The notes beneath the pieces are model-generated. The model was given only the letters and a program-made list of their open reading frames with translations, did no database searches and was not told the DNA's origin. From DATAYA01 sp036272815 (GTDB lineage: Bacteria; Pseudomonadota; Alphaproteobacteria; Acetobacterales; Acetobacteraceae): a stretch of DNA of 7,586 nt. This document shows, in pieces, positions 1 through 7,586 of this stretch. The stretch is taken from contig DATAYA010000387.1 of the NCBI GenBank assembly GCA_036272815.1, forward strand, positions 1 to 7,586. The letters are read 5' to 3'. The position numbers and the translations under genes are program-made. The first letter of the stretch is position 1. Every line of letters begins with the position of its first letter.

Positions 1-90
1 GTCCACCCTTGGGACGGTATAACATAAACGGCATCGAGGCCGACCGTCGCCCGCGCCCGTTCGAATGGTGATACGGCCTGCGAACCGCCG
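1..90. other. Region downstream of the operon, no gene seen
   Basis: These 90 bases follow the dppF stop. I see no family-like coding sequence in them. Bases 18-28 (tataacataaa) form an AT-rich island in otherwise GC-rich DNA, which suggests an intergenic stretch rather than the start of another coding region. Confidence 0.5.
15..42 (-). terminator. Weak candidate terminator downstream of dppF
   Basis: On the minus strand, a 4-base GC stem CGGC/GCCG (bases 42-39 with 32-29, 6-base loop) is followed at once by a short T-rich run (TTTATGTTAT), about 50 bases after the dppF stop. The stem is short and the T run is broken, so this could be chance. Confidence 0.22.
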
Positions 91-1043
91 TCAGGTTCCG
101 AGCCAAAGCTCGCTGCGGATGCAGGCGGCCCGGTGCCCGGCGCCCACCACGAGCGGCGGCGGCACCGCCTCTGCGCAGGCCGGAACCACCCAGGGGCAGC
201 GGGTGCGGAACACGCAGCCGGAGGGTGGCGCCGCGGCCGAAGGCGGATCGCCCGCGAGCAGAATGCGCGCGCGCCGCCGCGCCGGGTCGAGGCTGGGCGA
301 GGCCGATAGCAGCGCCCGCGTGTAGGGATGCGCGGGGCGGCCGAACACCGCCTCCGCCGGCCCCTCCTCCATCACCCGGCCTAGATACAGCACGACCACC
401 CGGTCGCAGAGGCTGCGCACGACCGGGAGATCATGGCTGATGAACAGCAGCGCCAGCCCGAGCCGCAGCCGCAGATCGGCGAGCAGCGTCAGCACCTGCG
501 CCTGCACCGAGACGTCGAGCGCCGAGACCGGTTCGTCGGCGACCAGGAACTCGGGGCCGGTCGCGAGCGCGCGGGCGAGGCCGATCCGCTGGCGCTGGCC
601 GCCGGAGAACTCGTGCGGGTAGCGGTGCGCGTGCTCCGGCGGCAGGCCGACCTGGGCGAGCAGCGCCGCGACCCGCGCCGGCCGCTCCGTGCGCGCCCCG
701 AGGCGGTGGATCGCGAGCCCGTCCGCCACCTGCGCGCCCACCCGGCGGCGCGGGTCGAGGCTGGAATAGGGGTCCTGGAACACGAGCTGCATCCGCCGCC
801 GCAGCGCGGCACCGCCGAGCGGGCGGCCGTCGAGGCGCACCGTGCCCTCGCTCGGCGCCAGCAGCCCGAGCAGCAGCCGCCCGATCGTGCTCTTGCCGGA
901 GCCGGATTCGCCGACCAGGCCGACCGCCTCGCCGCGCCCGATCGCGAGCGAGAATTCGGTGACCGCCTGCACCGGCGCGGCGCGGGAGAGAAGGCCGCGC
1001 GCGGCGAAACGCCGGGACAGGCGCTCCGCCTCGATCAGCGCCG

Positions 1044-1047
<4 letters not shown>
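91..1047 (-). CDS. dppF: Peptide-type ABC transporter ATP-binding protein, DppF-like
   Basis: This 318-residue ATPase should pair with the ATPase half of the preceding fused protein to power import. Motifs: Walker A GESGSGKST (46-54), Q-loop Q91 in VFQDPYSSLDP, signature FSGGQRQR (147-154), Walker B FLVADEP (167-173), D-loop SALD (175-178) and H-loop H205 in SHDL. The C-terminal oligopeptide/dipeptide domain holds AHPYTRALL (239-247) and cysteines 278, 284, 291 and 309, spaced CX5CX6CX17C as in the preceding ATPase. The DppF type is shown by QDPYSSLDPR and the SGGQRQRI signature. The ATG at 1047 overlaps the preceding TGA (ATGA) and gives a standard N-terminus (MTALIEAERLSRRF). The same frame is open far upstream, but the translation there is a compositional shadow of the fused gene. 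No Shine-Dalgarno is seen, so coupled translation is expected. Length and domains are complete. It is the last gene of the visible operon. Confidence 0.95.
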
Positions 1048-2872
<1,825 letters not shown>

Positions 2873-2876
<4 letters not shown>

Positions 2877-3823
2877 CCGTGCCGCACGCGCGGATCGAGT
2901 GCCGCGTAGAGCAGATCGACGAGGAGATTGAGGCCGACGAACAGCACCGAGATCACCAGCACCACGCCCTGCACCTCGGGATAGTCGCGCGCGTTCACGC
3001 TGTCGACCAGCAGGCCGGAGAGACCCGGCCAGTTGAACACGTATTCCACCAGCACCGTGCCGCCGAGCAGCGAGCCGAGATTGAGCGCCAGCACCGTCAC
3101 CACCGGCATCAGCGCGTTGCGCAGGACGTGGCGCAGCAGCACGCCGCGCGCGGCGACACCCTTCGCCCGCGCGGTGCGCACATAATCGCGCCGTGCCACG
3201 TCGAGCACGGCGGCGCGGGTCATGCGGAACACGATGGCGGCGAGCCCGAACCCGATCGTCAGCGCCGGCATCGACAGCAGCAGCAGATGCCGCAGCGGAT
3301 GGTCGGCAAAGGCGACGTATCCGCCGGCCGGCATCCAGTGCAGGTTCTGCGCGAACAGCAGGATCAGCAGCGTGCCGACGACGAACACCGGGACCGCCAG
3401 TGCCAAGGAGGCGATCCCGCCCGCGAGCCGGTCGAACCAGAGGCCGCGCCGGATGGCGGCGAGCACGCCCGCGGGCAACCCGGTCAGAAGCGCGAACAGC
3501 GCCGCGGCGCCGATCAGTTCGAGCGTGCGCGGCAGCCGCAGCATGACTTCCGGCGCGACCTCCGACTGGTCCTGCAGCGACTGGCCGAGATCACCGTGCA
3601 GCAGCGCGCGCATGCTGGCGAGATATTGCACGAGCAGCGGCCGGTCGAGCCCGAGCTGCGCGTGCAATGCGGCGACGGCGGCGGGATCGGGCGTCACCCC
3701 GCCCTGGCTCAGCAGCAGCATTGCCGGATCGCCGGGCACCAGCCGGATGGCGAGGAACACGACGCTGGCGACGATCCAGACCAGCAGGACCGCGACGGCG
3801 ATCCGGCGCAGCAGCCAGATCAT
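2873..3823 (-). CDS. dppB: Peptide-type ABC transporter permease, DppB-like
   Basis: The 316-residue inner membrane permease has the typical DppB size and layout. The first membrane helix (about 8-28) is followed by the family mark RLVPGDPA (27-34), then a periplasmic stretch with LGLDRPLLVQYL (57-68) and HGDLGQSLQDQSEV (76-89). Further hydrophobic segments lie near 101-123, 135-158, 179-200, 236-255 and 286-307. The EAA loop that docks on the ATPases is DYVRTARAKGVAARGVLLRH (213-232), ending in LRNALMP (234-240), and VFNWPGLSG (262-270) follows. It pairs with the permease half of the next gene to form the pore. I chose ATG at 3823 because the protein then begins with the usual short basic start (MIWLLRR). 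The same frame is open back to 3952, but that extension is Arg/His-rich, overlaps the binding protein gene and is not family-like. No Shine-Dalgarno is visible; the 14-base gap after the preceding stop suggests coupled translation. Confidence 0.93.
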
Positions 3824-3837
3824 GTGAGACGGGTCAC

Positions 3838-5358
3838 TCAGCCGATCGTGGTCTGCTCGAGGGTCGTCGGGGAATAGAACGAGAGCGCGCCGGGCATGTT
3901 GGTGAATCCGCCGACGCTTGCCTTCTCGGCGTAGCCCTGGCTGCGCCAGCACAGGCCCACCATCGGCGCGTCCTCGACCACGAGCGCCTGCATCCGATCA
4001 TAGATCGCGTGGCGCTTCGCCGGGTCGAACTCGGCGCGGCCTTGCGCGAGCAGCGTGTCGATCTTGGGGATGTCGATGTTCTGGCTGCGCTCGTACGAGG
4101 GCGGCAGGTTGCCGGCGAGCAGGTTCGCGAGCCCGTCGGGGTCGTTGTTGTCGGCGGCCGTGCCCATCACGGAGATTTCGAACTGGCCGCGATTGCCCAT
4201 CGCCACCCGCGTCGGCCAGTCCGGCAGCACCAGCTCCGCCTGGATGCCGATCGTGGCGAGCTGCTGCTGGACGACGGTCGCGGTGTCCTTGTGCATCCCG
4301 TATTGCGAGGTCGAGAGCAGCTTGCACGCGAAGCCGCCGGCGTAGCCCGCCTGTGTCATCAGCGCCTTTGCCTTCGCCGGATCGTAGTTCCAGGCATTCG
4401 CGGTCTTCGGGTCGAAGAACGTGGTGCCCGGCGGGATCGGCACGCCCCGCAGCGGCGCGGCGCGACCGAAGAACGCGGCCTTCACGATGTCCTCGCGCTT
4501 GATCGCGTGCGCGACCGCGAGCCGGACGCGCGGGTCGGCAAACTGCTTCGCGCGTCCGTTGAAGGTGAGATACATGAACGGGCCGTTGGTGTTCAGCAGC
4601 CGCAGCTTCCTGTTCGCCTCGATGCCGCTCATCGACTGCCAGGGCACGTATTCGATCAGATCGACATCGCCCGCCTGCAACGCGGCGACACGCGCGTTCT
4701 CGTCGGCATAGGCGACCATGCGGACGGCACCGAGCTTCGGCAGGCCGGGACGATAGAACTTGTCAAACGCGGCATACTCGATCGCGACGCCCCGCTCCTG
4801 GCTCTTGGCCACGAAAGGTCCCGCGCCGATGCCGGCCGGGTTGCCGGCAAGCGAACCCTTCGCCACGATCGGCAGATAAAACCCCGCGAACAGCAGCGGC
4901 AGCGCGGCGTTGGGCACCTTCGTATGCAACCGCACGGTGCGCGCGTCGGGGACGTCGATGTTGGCGATCTCCTGCATCTGCGGGCGCAGATAGGCGATGG
5001 AGGAGGGTGCGGCGACCTGCTCGATCGTCCAGGCGACGTCGGCCGAGGTGACTTTGCGGCCGTTATGGAACATCGCGTCGCGCAGGTGAAACACCCAGGC
5101 GCCATCAGAAGGGTCGCGCGACCAGCTCTCCGCAAGTTCGCCGCGCACGCTGCCGTCCGGCGCATAGCCGAGCAGGCCGCGATGCACCATGAGCTTCGCC
5201 GCCGCTGCGGCCGAGCCGGCATTGGCAAAGGGCGCGAAGCTAGGCGGATAGCTGGAGAGCCCGTAGATCAGTCTGCCCGAGGCGGCGCGGGCGGTGCGGC
5301 CGAGCAGCGGCAATGTCGCACCGGCGGCGAGCAGGGAGCGGCGTCCGATGGACATCAT
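3838..5358 (-). CDS. ABC transporter substrate-binding protein, family 5 (peptide/nickel class, DppA/OppA-like)
   Basis: This is a 506-residue periplasmic binding protein of the large cluster C type, the size expected for DppA/OppA relatives. Residues 1-25 form an export signal: GRRSLL (5-10) resembles a twin-arginine motif, a short hydrophobic stretch follows, and an ARA end suggests cleavage after residue 25. No lipobox cysteine is seen, so it should be soluble in the periplasm. Family motifs: LAESWSRDPSDGAWVFHLRD (75-94) with FHNGRKVTSADVAWTI (97-112), GAGPF (178-182), LQAGDVDLIEYVP (227-239) and FADPRVRLAVAHAIKREDIV (273-292). DNNDPD (403-408) resembles the acidic segment that in E. coli DppA holds the peptide amino group, hinting at a ligand with a free amine; this is inference. 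GAGGAG lies 5 bases before the first ATG; a second ATG follows at once. The gene starts 9 bases after hyuB, so its ligand is probably the HyuAB substrate or a precursor. Family sure, ligand unknown. Confidence 0.95.
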   Translation of the reverse strand: MMSIGRRSLLAAGATLPLLGRTARAASGRLIYGLSSYPPSFAPFANAGSAAAAAKLMVHRGLLGYAPDGSVRGELAESWSRDPSDGAWVFHLRDAMFHNGRKVTSADVAWTIEQVAAPSSIAYLRPQMQEIANIDVPDARTVRLHTKVPNAALPLLFAGFYLPIVAKGSLAGNPAGIGAGPFVAKSQERGVAIEYAAFDKFYRPGLPKLGAVRMVAYADENARVAALQAGDVDLIEYVPWQSMSGIEANRKLRLLNTNGPFMYLTFNGRAKQFADPRVRLAVAHAIKREDIVKAAFFGRAAPLRGVPIPPGTTFFDPKTANAWNYDPAKAKALMTQAGYAGGFACKLLSTSQYGMHKDTATVVQQQLATIGIQAELVLPDWPTRVAMGNRGQFEISVMGTAADNNDPDGLANLLAGNLPPSYERSQNIDIPKIDTLLAQGRAEFDPAKRHAIYDRMQALVVEDAPMVGLCWRSQGYAEKASVGGFTNMPGALSFYSPTTLEQTTIG

Positions 5359-5363
5359 GCGAA

Positions 5364-5369
5364 CTCCTC
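5364..5369 (-). promoter_or_regulatory. Ribosome binding site of the substrate-binding protein gene
   Basis: GAGGAG on the minus strand overlaps the TGA stop of hyuB (TGAGGAG) and sits 5 bases before the ATG at 5358, or 8 bases before the second ATG at 5355. Either Met could start the protein and the choice does not affect the mature form. The stop/Shine-Dalgarno overlap suggests coupling to hyuB translation. Confidence 0.75.
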
Positions 5370-6999
5370 AGAACGGTCCGTGGATCGCGCGGGCTCGGTC
5401 GGCGTCGATGCGGTGTTCGGCGACGTCGCGCGCGACGGCCGCGCGGTCGCGGGCGTCGGGTGGCCCGTAGCCGCCGGCGCCTGCGGTGACCACCTCTACC
5501 ACGTCGGCGGCGTGCAGTGCGCCGTTGCCGCCCGCGAACACGGCGCTGCCGAAATCGAACCCCGCGCGACCGCCCGGAAGGGCTCCCGCCAGCCCCCAAG
5601 GATCGGTGCGCAGCCGCGAACCGTCGACGCGCAGCCGACAATCCGCCTCCGCCCGATAGACGCGCCGCAATCCCATCCCGCCGCGGTGCGCGCCCGGCCC
5701 ACCCGAGCCATCGACCAGCTCGTAGCGCAGCACGGTCAGCGGATACTCGACTTCCAGTGCCTCGACGGGCAGATTGGAAGTGTTGGTCATGTGGACGTGC
5801 ACGCCGTCGAGCCCGTCCTTGGTCGCGCGTGCGCCGGAACCGCCGCCGATCGTCTCCAAATAGACCCACAGGCTGCCGTCCGGCCGCGCGCCGATGAACT
5901 GCGCCGCGGCGCAGGCTCCGTTGCTGGCCGCTGTCAGCCGCTCAGGCACCGCCTGCGCCAGCGCGCCGTGGATCAGGTCGACGACGCGCTGGCAGGTGCT
6001 GGTGCGCCCGTTCACCGCCGCCGGATAGCCGCAGCATACCACCGAGTTCTCCGTCGCCGTCACCGTGAGCGGACGCGCGAGACCGGCATTGGGGAGGATG
6101 GTGGGATCGACGACCGTCTTGACCGCGTAATAGACCGTGGAGAGCAGCGCGGTGTAGGTCATGTTCAGGCCCGCGCGCACCTGCGGCGGCGCGGTGAAAT
6201 GCAGCCGCATCGCATCGCCCGCGACGGTGATCGCGCAGCCGAACGGCAGCATCTCGTCGAGTTCGGGATTCTCGTAGATGTCGTCGAAGCGATAGGTGCC
6301 GTCGGGAATCGCGGCGATCCCGGTGCGCATCTTGCGTTCCGCGTAGTCCTGCAAAGCCGCCGCCGCCGCCAGCACGGTGTCGCGGCCGTACTTGCCGCAC
6401 AGCGCCTGCATCCGCGCGACCCCGAGCCGGTTCGCCGCCATCTGGGCGCGCAAATCCGACAGCCGCTCCCGCGGCACCTGGCAGTTCAGGAGGATGAGCG
6501 CCTGCACGTCGGCCTGCAGTTCGCCGGCGCGGTAGAGCCGGATCGGCGGGATGCGCAATCCTTCCTGGAAGATATGCGCGTGGCCGCGATCGGCGAAATC
6601 GGCATGGTGCGCGGTGTTCACCGCCCAGGCGACGATCGCGCCGCCCACGAAGATCGGCTCCATCAGCACCAGATCCGGCAGATGCGTGCCGCCGCCCTCG
6701 TAGGCGTCGTTGCCGATGAACACGTCGCCCGGCCGCATGTCCGCGATGGCGTGGCGGCGCAGCACATGCGGCAGGATGCCGATGAAGCTGCCGAGATGCA
6801 TCGGGATGTGCTCGGCCTGGCACAGCGTGTCGCCGCGCGCGTCGAACAGCGCCGTCGAGCAGTCGCGCCGCTCCTTGATGTTGGTCGAGTAACTCGCGCG
6901 CACCAGCGCCTCGCCCATCTCCTCGGTGATGGAGGAGAGCGCGCTGCCGATCACCTCCACCGTGATCGGGTCGACCGTGACAGCGTTGGGCGCAATCAT
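5368..6999 (-). CDS. hyuB: HyuB-type hydantoinase B/oxoprolinase subunit
   Basis: The protein has 543 residues, the usual size for HyuB. Family motifs are seen in order: TNIKERRDCSTALFD (39-53) with AEHIPMHLGS (62-71); PGDVFIGNDAYEGGGTHLPD (90-109); HHAD (131-134); FQEGLRIPP (144-152); ENPELDEMLPF (243-253); GGGSGAR (385-391) with VHMTNTSNLPVEALE (402-416); GGPGAHRGGMGL (433-444); and the Gly-rich end TAGAGGYGPP (505-514). I chose ATG at 6999 because it overlaps the hyuA stop as ATGA, has GGAGG 4 bases upstream, and gives the usual HyuB N-terminus (DPITVEVI). An ATG 27 bases further upstream lies inside hyuA and lacks these features. With HyuA it should form a cytoplasmic ATP-dependent amidohydrolase or carboxylase acting on a cyclic amide or related compound. 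The loop after HHAD looks short and His-rich (see findings). Family is sure; the reaction is not. Confidence 0.95.
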   Translation of the reverse strand: MIAPNAVTVDPITVEVIGSALSSITEEMGEALVRASYSTNIKERRDCSTALFDARGDTLCQAEHIPMHLGSFIGILPHVLRRHAIADMRPGDVFIGNDAYEGGGTHLPDLVLMEPIFVGGAIVAWAVNTAHHADFADRGHAHIFQEGLRIPPIRLYRAGELQADVQALILLNCQVPRERLSDLRAQMAANRLGVARMQALCGKYGRDTVLAAAAALQDYAERKMRTGIAAIPDGTYRFDDIYENPELDEMLPFGCAITVAGDAMRLHFTAPPQVRAGLNMTYTALLSTVYYAVKTVVDPTILPNAGLARPLTVTATENSVVCCGYPAAVNGRTSTCQRVVDLIHGALAQAVPERLTAASNGACAAAQFIGARPDGSLWVYLETIGGGSGARATKDGLDGVHVHMTNTSNLPVEALEVEYPLTVLRYELVDGSGGPGAHRGGMGLRRVYRAEADCRLRVDGSRLRTDPWGLAGALPGGRAGFDFGSAVFAGGNGALHAADVVEVVTAGAGGYGPPDARDRAAVARDVAEHRIDADRARAIHGPF

Positions 7000-7586
7000 G
7001 CCGCCTCCAGCATCAGGTTTGCCCAAGGGTCGACCTGCGCCACCATATCCGGCAGCAGCAGCGTGGTCGCGTCCATTTGCTCCACGATCGCCGGACCCGC
7101 GATGCGGTTGCCGGCCGCGAGCCGCTCGCGGTCATAGACCGGACAGCGGACAAGACCGCCCGCTTCGGGCAGCCAGACCTCGCGCGCGCCGATGATCGCC
7201 TCGGATGGGTCCGGCCCGCGATCCGGCTGCGGCGCAAACTCGGCCTTCTGCACCAGGCCCGTTGCTTCGACGCGAAACGTCACCAACTCGATCGGCTCGT
7301 CATCGGCCGCGAAGCCGTACATCCGGCGGTGCTCCTCCATGAAGCCCTCGGCCAGGGCCGCGAGGGTGGAATCGTCGAGCCCGCCGTCCGGCAACGCAAC
7401 CGGGAGTTCGTAGTTCTGCCCGACATAGCGGAGATCGGCGCGGCGCGCGAGGCGACGGTCGGCCGCGGCGATCCCCTCCTCCGCGAACCACTCCTCCGCG
7501 CGGGCGGACAGGCGAGCGAACGCCGCGCGCATCGGCGCGAGCGCTTCCGGTGCCAGCCGGGTGAGCCGCGTGGTCGCGAAATCGGC
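6996..7586 (-). CDS. hyuA: HyuA-type hydantoinase/oxoprolinase subunit, C-terminal part (5' end outside window)
   Basis: The frame is open to the right edge, giving 196 residues before a TGA at 6996-6998. HyuA proteins are usually about 680-700 residues, so only the last quarter or so is present and the start and ATP-binding core are not visible. The fragment matches the family C-terminal domain: an ADLRYVGQNYELPV stretch, then a FMEEHRRMYGF segment leading into a beta strand ELVTFRVEATG, and near the end GPAIVEQMDATTLLLP followed by a VDPWANLML tail. Family knowledge: HyuA works with HyuB in ATP-dependent opening of hydantoins or 5-oxoproline, or in carboxylation of ketones, in the cytoplasm. 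The stop overlaps the hyuB start by 4 bases (ATGA), which supports equimolar production of the two subunits. The exact substrate cannot be told from this fragment. It could also be named the N-terminal half of a 5-oxoprolinase-like enzyme. Family call is firm; substrate is unknown. Confidence 0.93.
   Translation of the reverse strand, partial: ADFATTRLTRLAPEALAPMRAAFARLSARAEEWFAEEGIAAADRRLARRADLRYVGQNYELPVALPDGGLDDSTLAALAEGFMEEHRRMYGFAADDEPIELVTFRVEATGLVQKAEFAPQPDRGPDPSEAIIGAREVWLPEAGGLVRCPVYDRERLAAGNRIAGPAIVEQMDATTLLLPDMVAQVDPWANLMLEAA
7004..7008 (-). promoter_or_regulatory. Ribosome binding site of hyuB
   Basis: GGAGG on the minus strand lies 4 bases before the ATG at 6999, inside the last codons of hyuA. 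It decides the start of hyuB in favour of 6999 over the in-frame ATG at 7026. Confidence 0.75.

Noticed and set aside
3824..3952. A longer dppB starting at ATG 3952
   Set aside because: The extra 43 residues overlap the binding protein gene, are Arg/His-rich and unlike any DppB N-terminus. The ATG at 3823 gives the standard start.
7000..7026. A longer hyuB starting at ATG 7026
   Set aside because: The extra nine residues lie inside hyuA and have no better ribosome binding site. ATG 6999 has GGAGG and the ATGA overlap.
3667..7137. A 1156-codon open frame on the plus strand, antisense to hyuB, the binding protein gene and part of dppB
   Set aside because: It runs opposite to three well-supported genes and its translation is dominated by Arg, His, Gln, Gly and Ala with no family motif, as expected for a non-coding frame in GC-rich DNA.

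Overview
The window is a single tightly packed gene set, all on the minus strand, transcribed from the right edge (7586) towards the left edge. In transcription order it holds the C-terminal end of a HyuA-type hydantoinase/oxoprolinase subunit (cut by the window edge), a complete HyuB-type partner subunit, a family 5 (peptide/nickel class) periplasmic binding protein, a DppB-type permease, a DppC-type permease fused in frame to a DppD-type ATPase, and a DppF-type ATPase. About 90 bases after the last gene carry no gene that I can support.

The organism is probably a high-GC alphaproteobacterium. The bases look roughly 70% GC by eye, third codon positions are strongly G/C, and the binding protein has the short twin-arginine-like leader common in Rhodospirillales/Acetobacteraceae. 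This placement is an impression from style, not a measured result.

The genes are arranged as one operon. Three junctions are 4-base ATGA overlaps (hyuA/hyuB, permease B/fused permease-ATPase, fused protein/DppF). The hyuB-binding protein gap is 9 bases and the binding protein-permease gap is 14 bases. Good Shine-Dalgarno sequences precede only hyuB and the binding protein. The last three genes lack one and probably depend on translational coupling. No promoter is visible inside the window, so it must lie upstream, beyond 7586.

Together the genes look like an uptake-and-breakdown unit. The ABC importer brings in a peptide-like or cyclic-amide compound, and the HyuA/HyuB pair then hydrolyses or carboxylates it with ATP, as in 5-oxoprolinase, N-methylhydantoinase and acetone/acetophenone carboxylase relatives. 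The actual substrate cannot be read from the sequence.

I did not find a clearly new biological system. The points most worth a second look are the permease-ATPase fusion, the HyuB subunit with an apparently shortened, His-rich loop after its HHAD motif, and the physical linkage of hyuAB to a complete peptide-type importer.
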